Made by a program: the position numbers and the translations under genes | Source of the DNA: VXMF01 sp965206775 | GTDB lineage: Bacteria; Acidobacteriota; Terriglobia; Bryobacterales; UBA6623 | Direction of reading: 5' to 3' | Assembly: GCA_965206775.1 (NCBI GenBank) | Contig: CBDBKU010000003.1 | Location: 620,001 to 684,000, forward strand | DNA: 64,000 nt | Shown here: positions 8,393 to 18,358 of the stretch, piece by piece | How the letters are laid out: every line of letters starts with the position of its first letter | Position numbering within the stretch: the first letter of the stretch is position 1 | The notes under the pieces: generated by a model | The model's database searches: none | The model's input: the letters and a program-made list of their open reading frames with translations, nothing else | What the model was told of the DNA's origin: nothing

Positions 8393-9826
8393 CTATTCCG
8401 GCGAGACCGGCATGCGGGCACCGACCGCCCTCAGGGCGTCGTCCAAAGCGGATTCCAGTGCTTTCGCCTTAGCCCGGTCGGTGCCGGCCAGATTTTCTCG
8501 CTCGCCAAGATCGGACGCTAGGTTGTAGACCTCGGTCGTCGGTGGATCGTAGAACCGGATGAGCTTCCAGTCGCCCTTGCGGACGACGGAGTACGGGTCA
8601 TTCCCCGGCCCATGTCGGTAGTGAGGGAAGTGCCAGTGCAGCGTCCGCTCCGGCAGTTCGCCGCCCCTCAGGACCGGCCCAATGTCCATGCCGTCGATCG
8701 CACGGTCGGCGGGAGGTCTCGTGCCGACGGCAGCAGCGATCGTAGGCATGAGGTCGATGCTTGCAATGGGCTGACCGGACACCGACCCCGGCTTCGTCAC
8801 GCCGGGCCACTTCACGATCCAAGGCGTGCGCAAGCCGCCTTCGTATGCATAGCCCTTGCCGCTGCGCAGCGGCGCGTTCTCGGTCGGTCGCCCGCTGCGA
8901 TCCAAGCCGCCGTTGTCACCTGTGAAGACAATCATGGTGCGATCTGAAAGCCCGGTCCGTTCAAGCGTATCCAGCAACCTCCCCATCGCGTCGTCGACGC
9001 TGTGCACCATCGCGGCATAGACGGGATCGTCCTGCCCTTCCCCATCGCGACGGCCTTCGTAATCGGCGATCAGGCCCTCCTTGGCCTGAATCGGAGTGTG
9101 CACGGCGTAGTGGGCCAGGTAGAGGAGGAACGGACTGTCGCGATTGCGCTCGACGAAGGCGACCGCTTCGTCGGCCTCCCGGTCAGTCAGGTACTCGCCC
9201 TCGCTTCTCGGCGCCAGCGTCGGGATGCCCATGGGAAGCCGGGGGAGTTCGACATAGGGATCGAAGTAGGAAGGCGGCTGGCCGTAGTCCCAGCCTCCGT
9301 AGTTCTCGTCGAAGCCTTGGTCCACTGGAAGGTGGCCTCGGCCCCCCAAGTGCCACTTCCCTATGTATGCGCTCGCGTATCCGAGCGGCTCGAGCATCTC
9401 GGCGATGGTGATCTCGCTGTGCGGAAGCTGCAGCTCGTTGACGGGCGTCAGCAATCTGCGCGACTTGTCGGACGGGAGGTGGAACCCGAATTTGTTTCGG
9501 GCATTGGGCCACTGCCGGTTGCTCAGCTGAAATTCGGCCCGGATCCAATCCGTAATGCCGAGCCGGGCTGGCGAGCGCCCGGTCATGAGCGCGGCGCGTG
9601 TCGGAGAGCAGACTGCGCAAGAGGCGTACCCGTCGGTGAATCGCATCCCCGACGCCGCGAGACGGTCGATGTTCGGCGTGCGGTAGAAATCGGACCCCTG
9701 GCAGCCCAGATCCATCCAGCCCAGATCATCTACTAAGACGACGACGATGTTGGGGGGAGGCGCTGCAGCAGGGCTCAGCGAGACGAGGAGGATTGCGAGC
9801 GGGACCAAGCGGGTAACGGAGTGCAT
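8393..9826 (-). CDS. Secreted arylsulfatase-type sulfatase
   Basis: Hydrolyses sulfate esters, probably of polysaccharides, outside the cytoplasm. Starting at the ATG at 9826 gives about 477 residues with a signal peptide (MHSVTRLVPLAILLVSLSPAAA). The metal-binding VDDLGW follows. The formylglycine motif C-S-P-T-R near residue 73 shows a Cys-type sulfatase needing the formylglycine-generating enzyme. Other family marks are GKWHLGG and the C-terminal VFTGDNGG. The FG-GAP gene lies 165 bp upstream on the same strand. Substrate cannot be told from sequence alone. Confidence 0.9.
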   Translation of the reverse strand: MHSVTRLVPLAILLVSLSPAAAPPPNIVVVLVDDLGWMDLGCQGSDFYRTPNIDRLAASGMRFTDGYASCAVCSPTRAALMTGRSPARLGITDWIRAEFQLSNRQWPNARNKFGFHLPSDKSRRLLTPVNELQLPHSEITIAEMLEPLGYASAYIGKWHLGGRGHLPVDQGFDENYGGWDYGQPPSYFDPYVELPRLPMGIPTLAPRSEGEYLTDREADEAVAFVERNRDSPFLLYLAHYAVHTPIQAKEGLIADYEGRRDGEGQDDPVYAAMVHSVDDAMGRLLDTLERTGLSDRTMIVFTGDNGGLDRSGRPTENAPLRSGKGYAYEGGLRTPWIVKWPGVTKPGSVSGQPIASIDLMPTIAAAVGTRPPADRAIDGMDIGPVLRGGELPERTLHWHFPHYRHGPGNDPYSVVRKGDWKLIRFYDPPTTEVYNLASDLGERENLAGTDRAKAKALESALDDALRAVGARMPVSPE

Positions 9827-9991
9827 TGCAGGAAGCGCGGTGCCCACTACAGGGCGCGATTCAAAGTCTATCAGCCAGCAGGCGTTGCCCCGCGGGCGCT
9901 CGCGTTGCCGATGAATGACCGGATCCGGCCTGGACGCCCGCTGTGGAAACGCGGATCGATCAGCGCGGGGGCGGTTCGTATTCGGCCGCCA

Positions 9992-11689
9992 TCACGGCAC
10001 GGCATTGCAGCCGCCGCCCTCGAGCACTTGGTGGACGGCTCCAGCCGCGAGTCCTTCCAAGTCGTCACGTCTGCCGCTCGGCCATTGGACATGCAGACGA
10101 AGGCCTCCCTCGTCTTTGCCAACACCGAAGAACACGCGCGGGTCCCGCGAGGACAGGTAGCTCCCGCTACGGTTCACGCTACGGTGCTGCTTCGGCCCCG
10201 AGGGCCGCTCGAGGACAAGGCGTGCCCCGATGCCCTCACGGTTGCTCTCGCATCCTCGGAGCCGCACTCCGACCCAGTGGCTGCCCGTGGCGGATGTATT
10301 GCGCGCAATGTACGGAACGCCGTCTAGGTTCGACACCACGAGGTCGGGGAGTCCGTCGTTATCCAAGTCGCCGACAGCCGCCCCGCGGCTGGCCCAAGCA
10401 CTCGAGAAGACGGTGCCGGACGAATTCGAGATGTTGTTCATCCGCCGACCATCCACGGTGAACAGCAGGGGCGGCTGGCGATAGCTCACATGCGGCTGGG
10501 AATGCTCGATATTGTCCATGACATGACCGTTAGCGAAGAAGACCTCACGCGTCCCGTCGGCATCGGCGTCGAAAGAGGCTAGCCCCCAGCCTGCGAAGAG
10601 CTGCGTCGCGGTTCCAAGGCCGGAACGGCCGGTCGAATAGTCGAACAGACCGTTGCCCAAGTTGTAGAACAGGGCATACCGTTCCTGGGAGAGCGTCGTA
10701 ACGAGCAGGTCGGGCGGGCCGTCGCCGTCAAGGTCCTCGAAGAGAATCCCCATCCCGGCGAACTCTGCCCCGTGGTCGTCGTAGGCAGTACCCGCGATCA
10801 GGGATTCCTCGGCGAACGTGCCGTCGCCTAGGTTCCGGAAGAGGAATTGGCGATAGGAGTCATTGGCAACTGCTATGTCCATCCATCCGTCGAGATCGTA
10901 GTCGGCGAATGCCAAGCCCAGTCCCTTTCCCGGATGGGCAGCAATGCCGGAGGCTTCGCTCTCATCGACGAACGTTCCGTCCCCGTTGTTCCGGTAAAAG
11001 ACGCTCGACTCGGCGGGAAAGAGGTCGGGGTGGCAGTAGGTCCGGCCGTAGCTGGCCTCCATACCGCAACGGTTGTCGACATCGAAGCGCCACTGCATGT
11101 ACCGAAGGATCAGCAGGTCGAGGTCCCCGTCGTTGTCCGCGTCGAAGAATCCCGCGCTGGTAGCCCAGCCGCGGACAGCGATGCCCGCTTCTGCCGTCAC
11201 GTCCGAATACGCGATGCCGCCGTCATTGCGATAGAGAGTTGTGGATCTGACATCGCCGGTTCCCACATTCGTGACCAGCAGGTCCGGATCTCCGTCGTTG
11301 TCGTAGTCGCCGGCGGCGGCTCCCATTCCGTAGCCCCGGCCTGGAAGTCCGTAGCGCTCCGTAGCGTCCTTGAATCGCAGATGGCCCTCGTTCAAGTAGA
11401 GGCGGTTCCAGAACCGAGGTTCCGACTTGTCTGGCTCGGATCCATCCGCCTGCGGGAATTCGAGTCTCGCGCCGTTCACAAGAAACACGTCCATGCGTCC
11501 GTCCAAGTTGGCGTCCAGAATCGCAACTCCTCCCCCCATAGTCTCGGGAAGGTACTTGCGCGGAGTCTTGGAGGCCGAGTGGCTGAAGCCGATGCCCGAA
11601 CGCGTGGTGATGTCCTCAAATCGCTGGGCAACCGCGAGTTGGGCAGCCGCGAGAACACATAGGCAGAGGAAAGGCCGCAAGTGCGGCAT
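9992..11689 (-). CDS. Secreted FG-GAP repeat protein with ASPIC/UnbV domain
   Basis: Predicted exported beta-propeller protein of 565 residues, starting at the ATG at 11689 with signal peptide MPHLRPFLCLCVLAAAQLAVAQ. It holds several FG-GAP/VCBS calcium-binding repeats (DANLDGRMDVFLVNG, DYDNDGDPDLLVTN, DADNDGDLDLLIL, DLDNDGLPDLVVSN), followed by a C-terminal ASPIC/UnbV domain (GIGARLVLERPSG to VQWPSGRRDDLEGL). Biochemical function is unknown. It is divergent from the TPR gene at 11713 with only 23 bp between starts, so promoters must overlap coding sequence; such FG-GAP/TPR pairs are common in Acidobacteriota and Planctomycetota. Confidence 0.85.
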   Translation of the reverse strand: MPHLRPFLCLCVLAAAQLAVAQRFEDITTRSGIGFSHSASKTPRKYLPETMGGGVAILDANLDGRMDVFLVNGARLEFPQADGSEPDKSEPRFWNRLYLNEGHLRFKDATERYGLPGRGYGMGAAAGDYDNDGDPDLLVTNVGTGDVRSTTLYRNDGGIAYSDVTAEAGIAVRGWATSAGFFDADNDGDLDLLILRYMQWRFDVDNRCGMEASYGRTYCHPDLFPAESSVFYRNNGDGTFVDESEASGIAAHPGKGLGLAFADYDLDGWMDIAVANDSYRQFLFRNLGDGTFAEESLIAGTAYDDHGAEFAGMGILFEDLDGDGPPDLLVTTLSQERYALFYNLGNGLFDYSTGRSGLGTATQLFAGWGLASFDADADGTREVFFANGHVMDNIEHSQPHVSYRQPPLLFTVDGRRMNNISNSSGTVFSSAWASRGAAVGDLDNDGLPDLVVSNLDGVPYIARNTSATGSHWVGVRLRGCESNREGIGARLVLERPSGPKQHRSVNRSGSYLSSRDPRVFFGVGKDEGGLRLHVQWPSGRRDDLEGLAAGAVHQVLEGGGCNAVP

Positions 11690-11712
11690 TGTCTCACCAG
11701 TATGATGGGCGC

Positions 11713-12414
11713 GTGCACCTTCGGATAGCCGCTGCGTCCCTGCTCGCGCTGCTCCCTCTCGCAGGCGAGCCCGTGCGCGGCCGGGTACTGACGGACGATG
11801 GGATGCCTCTACCGGAGGCGACATCAGTGGATCTTCGCTGCGCGCAAGGAGATCCTATGTCGGCCGGTGTCGACGAGACGGGCTGGTTCGAGTTCAAGGA
11901 GAGGTCCGCAGAACCAACCTGTTTCCTGGATGTGTCGGCGCCCGGCTACCGGGTAGCGACGCTTGCAGCCTCGGCGTTGCCGGCGGATCCCCGAATTCCC
12001 GCCATCGTGATGTACCGCCTCGGAAAGGGTCAGGGCGAGAGCGTGAGCGTCTCGCACCTCGCCGCGCCTGCAGCCGCAGTCGGAAGCTATCACTTAGCGG
12101 TGCGGGAAATGCGGCGCGGCGCGGCGGGGAATCCGGAATCCGTTCTCGAGCACCTGCAGTCGGCGGTGCAGGCATATCCGGACTACGCGCAAGCATGGTT
12201 CGAGATCGGGCGATTGCGCCTCGCCCAAGGTTCGGCAACCGCCGCCATCAGAGCGTTGCGAGAAGCACTGCGTGCGGACCCTTGGTTCGTGAGCCCGTAC
12301 GAACCGCTCATCCTGCTGCTGGAGGCGACCGGCGATTCCGCCGGCGCCAGACGGGCATGCCAGGGCTTGCTGAGAATCAACCCGGCCCTGCCCGCTGATT
12401 GTCGGAAGGGATAG
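11713..12414 (+). CDS. Secreted carboxypeptidase-regulatory-like/TPR protein
   Basis: A 233-residue protein starting at the GTG at 11713. A signal peptide (VHLRIAAASLLALLPLAGEP) is followed by a carboxypeptidase-regulatory-like fold (GRVLTDDGMPLPEATSVDLRC) and then a TPR-like tail (HLQSAVQAYPDYAQAWFEIGRLRLAQG and the next helix pair). Function unknown. An in-frame TTG at 11689 would overlap the start of the divergent FG-GAP gene and is less likely. The next TPR gene begins 5 bp after its stop. Confidence 0.7.
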   Translation: MHLRIAAASLLALLPLAGEPVRGRVLTDDGMPLPEATSVDLRCAQGDPMSAGVDETGWFEFKERSAEPTCFLDVSAPGYRVATLAASALPADPRIPAIVMYRLGKGQGESVSVSHLAAPAAAVGSYHLAVREMRRGAAGNPESVLEHLQSAVQAYPDYAQAWFEIGRLRLAQGSATAAIRALREALRADPWFVSPYEPLILLLEATGDSAGARRACQGLLRINPALPADCRKG

Positions 12415-12419
12415 ATCCG

Positions 12420-13376
12420 TTGCGAATCATCGGGAATCGCCGAGTCCGGCTGATGCTGCTGTCAATCGCGTTGCTGCCAGCCCGTGTCATTGCGACCGAT
12501 AGCGAGCTAGGTCTCGACCCCTACAGCCTCGGTCTCGAGCAGCCCGAGGCGGCGGCGCTGGACAATGCAATCGGCACTGCAGCATGGCACATGGCGGAGC
12601 GCATCCTTTTCGAGGCGTCGGCGGTGGATCCTGAAAGCGCGTCCAGGCATCGTGCCCTCGGGATTGCGCACTACCAGTCAGGCCGGCACTACTTGGCCGC
12701 GGCGGCGCTGAAGCGGGCGGATGCGATTTCACCGCTCGACCTAGAGGCTCGCTTCCTGCTCGCCAGTTCCTTCCTGCTCCTTGACAGGAGGCACTGGGGC
12801 CGAGCCGAGCTCGAGCGACTGGTCGAGCTACACGGTAACCACAGTTCTTACCTCCTAGCTTTGGCCAGGGTCCATTACGACCAGCAGCGCTTCGCGGCGG
12901 GAGCAGAGAAACTGCACCTGGCAATTGACGAGGGGAGCGGCTCCGTCGAAGCGTACGACCTGCTCGGCCAGTGCCTAGAGGGGCTGGGCCGGCATAACGG
13001 AGCAGCCGAGGCGTTTCGCAAGGCGATCTCACTGGATGCGTCTAGACGTGTCAGGTCGCCGTGGCCTCATTTCCACCTGGGAAGCCTGATGCATGATCTC
13101 GGCAGCCTCGAATTGGCGAAGACGTCGCTGGAAATCTCTACGGGCATCGCCCCCGAGAATGTCCCGGCTCACGTCGAACTAGGAATTGTGCTGCGGAAGC
13201 TAGACAACTTGCAGGGAGCAGCCCGGGCTCTCGAGACCGCGGCAGAGCTCGCACCGACCGACGCGATGATCCAATACTCGCTCGCCCGCGTATACCGGCA
13301 GATGGGCTTTGCGGATCGTTCCGATTCAGCGACGAAACGGTTTCGGATACTTTCGACGCAGCGGCCCCAGGAATAG
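12420..13376 (+). CDS. Secreted tetratricopeptide-repeat protein
   Basis: A 318-residue TPR protein. I chose the TTG at 12420 because GGAAGGG at 12404-12410 is well placed as a ribosome site and the product has a basic n-region (RIIGNRRVR) before the hydrophobic core MLLSIALLPARV; the ATG at 12453 is an alternative. At least six TPR units are visible, for example ALGIAHYQSGRHYLAAAALKRA, DLLGQCLEGLGRHNGAAEAFRKA and IVLRKLDNLQGAARALETA. It probably works in protein complexes at the cell envelope with the preceding gene. Confidence 0.8.
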   Translation: MRIIGNRRVRLMLLSIALLPARVIATDSELGLDPYSLGLEQPEAAALDNAIGTAAWHMAERILFEASAVDPESASRHRALGIAHYQSGRHYLAAAALKRADAISPLDLEARFLLASSFLLLDRRHWGRAELERLVELHGNHSSYLLALARVHYDQQRFAAGAEKLHLAIDEGSGSVEAYDLLGQCLEGLGRHNGAAEAFRKAISLDASRRVRSPWPHFHLGSLMHDLGSLELAKTSLEISTGIAPENVPAHVELGIVLRKLDNLQGAARALETAAELAPTDAMIQYSLARVYRQMGFADRSDSATKRFRILSTQRPQE

Positions 13377-13708
13377 CCCGTGCGCGAGGGCAGGCACGTC
13401 TGAAGAATCGCGATCAGGACCGACAGCCAACTCCTGTGCCTCCGGGCGTCGCGTACCGACCAATCGGGGAAGACAGCAGAGCTCAGCCTTGCGGTCCCCG
13501 GAACGCCGCGCTTCGATCGGCGATGGGGGCTAGTCCTTTCCGATTCACAGGTGCGCCTGAACGAGGCCGAGTCGAAGGGATGGTAACTGGGAGATTGTAG
13601 CCTCTCCTTGGGGAGAAGGAAATGGGGGGGCCGGAGGCGGCGAACCTCGCTCCGGCGGTTCCCGATGGCCTTTCCGGGGAGCGGTCAAGAGGCGTCCAAG
13701 AAGCGTGG
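13377..13708. other. Intergenic region before IS remnant
   Basis: No gene is supported in this 332-bp stretch between the TPR gene and the left end of the decayed insertion sequence. It contains purine-rich runs such as GGGGGGG near 13624 but no terminator hairpin I could verify. Confidence 0.4.
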
Positions 13709-14730
13709 TTCCAATGCGAAATGAGTCTGAATGACCCGGCTTCTCAGGCCGCCTACGGTACGTCTGCCCAAATCTTCGCAAATAGTTCCGCACGCTCCTC
13801 GCGCACTTGGCGCGCCGCCTCGTTGTCGCTCATTTCCAGCGCCTTCGCGTCCAGTGCAGCGAAGCTGATCCCGGTCCGCAGGCAGCCCGCCGCTGTCGGC
13901 AGCGACCTCAGCTTCTCGTACGGCGTCATCATGTCCCGCTGCCGGTAGCGCTTGCGCGCCTTGCCCTTGGCGTCGGTTTCCTCGCTCGGAAAAAGCACAG
14001 GCGGTGGTAGTTCAAGTTCGGCGACAGCACTTCCCGGTTGAACGCGTCCAGCCGCTCCGCGTGCTGCCCCGCGATGTGGCCATAGTCGAGCTGCTTGCGG
14101 ATCACAGTGCCGTTCTTGCTCTCCGCGAGGCCACTGTCATTGCTGCGGCGCGCCCGCGGCTTCGTGAATTGTTCCACGCGCAGCTTCTCCAGCAGCCCCG
14201 CCAGGCGCTTGCAGCACGTGTCTCCGTACACCTCCCAGCCCCGCTGCAAGAGCATCAGCGGGGCTGGGCCCGACAGCCTCCCGTGCAACTCGTCGGTCTC
14301 CGCCAACAGCAACACCTCCTCCCGCTCGTACTTTCGCCGGAAAGGCTTGGCCGCCCGGCGGCGCCGGTCTTGCAGCTCCCCGTCCCCGATGCACCGCGCC
14401 ACCAAGCGCGCCAGCTGCACCCGTGTCAGCCCCGTGGTGCGCATCAGGTAACGCGGCAGCAGGGCCCTTGTCGACCTTGCCTAGGCGCCAGTACCAGAAG
14501 CGTCGCAACACCCGCTTGATATCCCCGTAGGCCGCCTTCCGATCCGGCACCAGCACCGCCCGTTCCGCATTGCCTGCCAGGAACCATGGCACTTTCTCCG
14601 GCGTTGTGTGACTCTCCAAATCCAGATGCAAGATCATCTTCCGATGATTCCCACACCCTTTGGCGAACCCTATTCAGAGTCATTTATCGTTGGAAACAAT
14701 CCCTCCGTTCATGCTCACTTGTCATTGGAA
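13709..14730 (-). mobile_element. Decayed integrase-type insertion sequence remnant
   Basis: Imperfect terminal inverted repeats bound this remnant: 13709-13732 on the left and 14672-14695 on the right (both read inward TTCCAA, then AAATGA, then TCTGAAT). A second, related copy of the outer part of the right repeat lies at 14715-14730 (13 of 16 bases identical to 14680-14695), so the right end carries repeated termini. Inside is a transposase with frameshifts and a missing centre. The remnant ends just upstream of the TonB-receptor promoter. Confidence 0.65.
13753..14637 (-). pseudogene. Frameshifted integrase-core transposase fragment
   Basis: Pieces of one transposase occur in different minus-strand frames. 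The C-terminal piece reads LFPSEETDAKGKARKRYRQRDMMTPYEKLRSLP (13753-13998). The middle piece holds QRGWEVYGDTCCKRLAGLLEKLRVEQF, NDSGLAESKNGTVIRKQLDYGHI and AFNREVLSPNLNYHR (13929-14444). An N-terminal piece carries LVPDRKAAYGDIKRVLRRFWYW (up to 14637). The NDSGLAESKNG segment matches the final catalytic Glu region of the rve-type (DDE integrase core, IS481/ISNCY-like) transposases; the earlier Asp residues appear deleted. Non-functional. Confidence 0.7.
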
Positions 14731-14741
14731 GAGGCTGGGCT

Positions 14742-14771
14742 TTGACGGCGGTCAGCGAACTGAAGTATTAT
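14742..14771 (+). promoter_or_regulatory. Strong sigma70-like promoter of the TonB receptor gene
   Basis: TTGACG (14742-14747) and TATTAT (14766-14771) are separated by 18 bp, the closest match to the sigma70 consensus seen in the window. It lies about 67 bp upstream of the receptor ATG and 12 bp beyond the repeated end of the IS remnant. Confidence 0.7.
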
Positions 14772-14837
14772 GGTGCGGAAGGTCGAGATCGGCTACGGGT
14801 AAACACGGGATCTTGTCTTCAGGAAGGGGTATTTACT

Positions 14838-17800
14838 ATGTTGAGGTTGCGTCGCCTACTAGCGGCAGGCTTTCTTCTAGCGTCGTTGACGTTCGCGCAA
14901 ACGAGCGGCACGATCCAAGGGACGGTCACGGACGACACAGGGGCCGTCATTCCTGGCGCCGAGGTGGTCGTCGCGAACATCGAGACCGGGGCCCAAAGCT
15001 CCGTCTCCACCAACGAAGTCGGATTCTTCACGGCGCCCGGATTGAACCAGGGCCTGTATTCGGTCACTTGCTCCTCCGAGGGGTTCTCCAGCAAGGAGTA
15101 CCCGGAGGTGCGGCTCGAGGTTCAGCAGACAATGCGCATTGACTGCGCCATGTCCGTCGGCTCCATCACCGAGACGGTCGAAGTGAACGCCGCCGCCATC
15201 CTGATTCAATCGGAGAAGACCGAAGTGGGCCAGGTAATTGACTCCAAGCGTATCCTCGAGATGCCGCTGAACGGTCGCAACTACCTCGAACTCGCGAAGT
15301 TCTCCGTGGGAGTGCTGCCCTCCCGCGAGATGGGGAAGGGTACGCGCCACGACGGCGTGCGAGGCGGAGAGGGCGGCATCCTGGCAGTAGGCATGCATGC
15401 CGGTCAGACAAACGTGCTGCTCGACGGCGCGGACAATTCCTCGCGCAATTCGGGCGGTGCGCTGGGCTTCCAGGCGCAAGCCACCAAGCCGTCGGTCGAC
15501 GCGGTCGGCGAATTCAAGGTGGTGACCAACAACATGTCCGCCGAGTACGGCTACCGGATGGGAGCCAAGGTGCTGGTGAGCACGAAATCCGGCACCAACG
15601 AATTCCACGGTTCGCTATACGAGTTCATTCGCAACGACAAGCTCGACGGCACGAACTTCTTTGCCAATCGCTTGGGCTCGGACAAGCCGACTCTGAGGCG
15701 GAACCAGTACGGAGGGACGTTCGGCGGCCCTATCGTTCGCAACACCGTTTTCGGATTCTTCAGCTTCCAGGGCACTAAGGACCGGGCAGGACAGAGCTTC
15801 ACCGCGTCAGTTCCGAGCCGAGCCGCGCTGGGAGGGGACTTCTCCGCCCAGCCCGACCCTGATCGCATGATCTTCGATCCGCTAACGCTCTCCGAAGACG
15901 GGGTTCGCTCTGCGTTCCCCAACTTCATGATTCCGGCGAGCCGCTTCGATCCTGTGTCGACGGCGCTATTCGGCAACTACCCTGCGCCGAACGTCTCCGG
16001 CAGGGAGAACTCGCGAAACAACCACTTCTACGCGCCGGCGGACACGATTGACCACGACCAGTACGACATGAAGTTCGACTGGAACATCAATCAGAGCAAT
16101 CGTTGGTTCGCGCGCTACTCGATCCGCGACGAGTTCGTCCTGCAAAACGGTAGCCTGCCCCTCCCTGCGAACGGCGGCAACGGCCAGACGATCGACCTGC
16201 CCGGGCAGAACTGGGCGTCCGCCCTCCATTCGACCCTAGGCCCGACGATGTTCAACGAGCTGAGGTTCGGGTACACGTTCTTCCCGACTCGTTTCGACAT
16301 TCCCTTCACCGAGCCGCTGAACGCGAGCTTCGGCGTTCTCGGAGCCCCGGGCGACTCGATCGACGACGGCCTCGACCACGGCTACGCTCTCTCGATCGTG
16401 AGCGACTTCCAGAACGTAGGCCCGCGCGCGTTCTGGCCCAACGTCAACAAGATGGACAACCTCCAACTCTCCGATAACTTCACCTGGGTCAGGGGCAGCC
16501 ACACGATCAAGATCGGCGCGGAGTATCGACGGACCCAGATCCCTCGATCGCCGTCGCGCTTTCGCCGGGGCCGGTTCCAATACACGGGCGTCTATACCGC
16601 TGAAATCCCGAATAGCGCCTCGAGCCGCGGCGCTACGGGCAACAGTCTCGCCGACGGCCTCCTAGGCTGGAACGCCAATGGCCGGTGGGGCTGGCCCAAC
16701 GGCGAGGAGCAGGTCATTCCTTACTGGGGCATCTTCGTCCAGGACGACTGGAAGATCACGTCGAGGCTGACGCTGAATATCGGCATCAGGTACGAGGTCT
16801 TCCTCACTCCGACGTTCCCCGACCCGCAGAGCCACACGCTGAACAGCACGGTCGTTCGCTTTATAGGCGAGGCCAACGGGCGTCCGATCGACCCGGGCGA
16901 GCGCCTTCCCGTCAGTCAGGGAGGCTGGGGCGAAGCCGAGTACCTGCCTCACTTCCAGACTCCCACGAGCGGTTCGGACTGCGCGTGCCAGAACGACATG
17001 AACAATTTCGCACCGCGGGTCGGGCTTGCCTACCGCTTGAACGACAGCACTGTGATCCGCGGCGGAGCGGGCATCTTCTACGGAGAGCATGACAATACCG
17101 GAGGCGAGGCGGCTCGGTTCAATACCGGTGCGCCGCAGTCGAACGAGTTCGACAACGCCCAGCCTCGCAACTTCAGCACGTTCTTCACGCGCGACGGCTT
17201 CCCCGCTTCGACCAGAGCCGGGCTGCCCAGGGCCGGGCTGAATGTCAACGTCAAGACGGACGGGGTCTGGCCTAGCTTCTACGCCGCCCAGTGGTTCTTC
17301 GACATTCAGCGCGAGCTTCCGGGTAGCACGCTGCTGACAATCGGGTACAACGGATCGTCAACCTCGCAGATCCACGGCAACATCAACATCAACCGGCCCT
17401 TGACACCGCACCCGACGACCCGGTGGCAGAATCGCAAGATCAGGCCGTTCTTCAATTCCGTTGGCTTGCGGGGCGTGAACTTCCTGAACCAGAACTACAA
17501 CTCGCTCACGATCAAGGCCGAGAAGCGGTTCACCGGCGGGTTTACCTTCCTGAGTTCGTTCACGTGGGCTCATAACATTGACGTCGTCAACGAGAACCTG
17601 ACGACCGGGACGACATCCCAGCAGCGCTACACGTACAACCAGTCGATCGAGCGCGGGAACGCCTCGCTGGACCGCAGGCTGGCGTATGTGACGAGCATCG
17701 TCTACGAGCTCCCGTTCGGACCTGGCAAGAACATGCTCAGCAGCGGCCCGGGAGCGTGGATCCTCGGCGGCTGGCAGGTCGGCGGCATTCTCAACTTCCT

Positions 17801-18206
17801 CGGCGGAACGCCCGACAGCCATTCGTTCAACCAGGACACCACCAATGTAGGAGGTGCCACACGGGGCGACATTATTGGCGAACTGAACCTGCCCAAGGGG
17901 CAGAGGTCGATCGACCGCTGGTTTAATACCGGCGCCGTGGGGCCTGGACAGCCCGGCGTGCTCGACAACGGCGGCCGGAACCTGATCTGGGGGCCTGGCA
18001 CAACCGCGCTGGACTTCTCCCTGTCGCGCCGATTCATGCTGCCTTGGGAAGGCGACTACCTTCAGTTCCGGTTCGAGTCGTTCAACTTCACGAACACGCC
18101 GGTCTTCGGCAGGCCGGACACTCGCATCGGGAGGCCGACGGCGGGCCGCATTATCACCGCATCCGAGCCGCGGCGAATCCAGTTCGGCCTCAAATGGATC
18201 TTCTAG
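14838..18206 (+). CDS. TonB-dependent receptor, Oar-like, with carboxypeptidase-regulatory N-domain
   Basis: Outer-membrane transporter of 1,122 residues. The ATG at 14838 follows AGGAAGGGG (14821-14829) and gives a signal peptide (MLRLRRLLAAGFLLASLTFAQ). Residues about 23-105 form a carboxypeptidase-regulatory-like domain (GTIQGTVTDDTGAVIPGAEVVV). Next comes the plug (ILEMPLNGRNYLELAKFSVGVLPS, then NVLLDGADNSS), then a long beta-barrel ending FGLKWIF, a typical Omp85-type C-terminal Phe signature. This architecture is the large Oar-like family abundant in Acidobacteriota, often placed with polymer use. Substrate is unknown. A strong hairpin terminator follows at 18233. Confidence 0.93.
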   Translation: MLRLRRLLAAGFLLASLTFAQTSGTIQGTVTDDTGAVIPGAEVVVANIETGAQSSVSTNEVGFFTAPGLNQGLYSVTCSSEGFSSKEYPEVRLEVQQTMRIDCAMSVGSITETVEVNAAAILIQSEKTEVGQVIDSKRILEMPLNGRNYLELAKFSVGVLPSREMGKGTRHDGVRGGEGGILAVGMHAGQTNVLLDGADNSSRNSGGALGFQAQATKPSVDAVGEFKVVTNNMSAEYGYRMGAKVLVSTKSGTNEFHGSLYEFIRNDKLDGTNFFANRLGSDKPTLRRNQYGGTFGGPIVRNTVFGFFSFQGTKDRAGQSFTASVPSRAALGGDFSAQPDPDRMIFDPLTLSEDGVRSAFPNFMIPASRFDPVSTALFGNYPAPNVSGRENSRNNHFYAPADTIDHDQYDMKFDWNINQSNRWFARYSIRDEFVLQNGSLPLPANGGNGQTIDLPGQNWASALHSTLGPTMFNELRFGYTFFPTRFDIPFTEPLNASFGVLGAPGDSIDDGLDHGYALSIVSDFQNVGPRAFWPNVNKMDNLQLSDNFTWVRGSHTIKIGAEYRRTQIPRSPSRFRRGRFQYTGVYTAEIPNSASSRGATGNSLADGLLGWNANGRWGWPNGEEQVIPYWGIFVQDDWKITSRLTLNIGIRYEVFLTPTFPDPQSHTLNSTVVRFIGEANGRPIDPGERLPVSQGGWGEAEYLPHFQTPTSGSDCACQNDMNNFAPRVGLAYRLNDSTVIRGGAGIFYGEHDNTGGEAARFNTGAPQSNEFDNAQPRNFSTFFTRDGFPASTRAGLPRAGLNVNVKTDGVWPSFYAAQWFFDIQRELPGSTLLTIGYNGSSTSQIHGNININRPLTPHPTTRWQNRKIRPFFNSVGLRGVNFLNQNYNSLTIKAEKRFTGGFTFLSSFTWAHNIDVVNENLTTGTTSQQRYTYNQSIERGNASLDRRLAYVTSIVYELPFGPGKNMLSSGPGAWILGGWQVGGILNFLGGTPDSHSFNQDTTNVGGATRGDIIGELNLPKGQRSIDRWFNTGAVGPGQPGVLDNGGRNLIWGPGTTALDFSLSRRFMLPWEGDYLQFRFESFNFTNTPVFGRPDTRIGRPTAGRIITASEPRRIQFGLKWIF

Positions 18207-18232
18207 GCCGGTCCCGACCTTAACCTCTCTCT

Positions 18233-18256
18233 ACGGGCGCCCCTCGGGGCGCCCGT
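18233..18256 (+). terminator. Hairpin terminator after TonB receptor gene
   Basis: ACGGGCGCCCC and its complement GGGGCGCCCGT form a nearly perfect stem with a CTCG loop, followed by TCTCTATT. It starts 26 bp after the receptor stop codon and resembles an intrinsic terminator. Confidence 0.8.
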
Positions 18257-18358
18257 TCTCTATTGCGCAGTGCATAGGACAGCTCTCGGGACGAGATGGA
18301 GTGCCGGTTACAGAACCCCCGGAGGCTAGGCTGAACTTCACGGGGTCGATTGGCCGAC

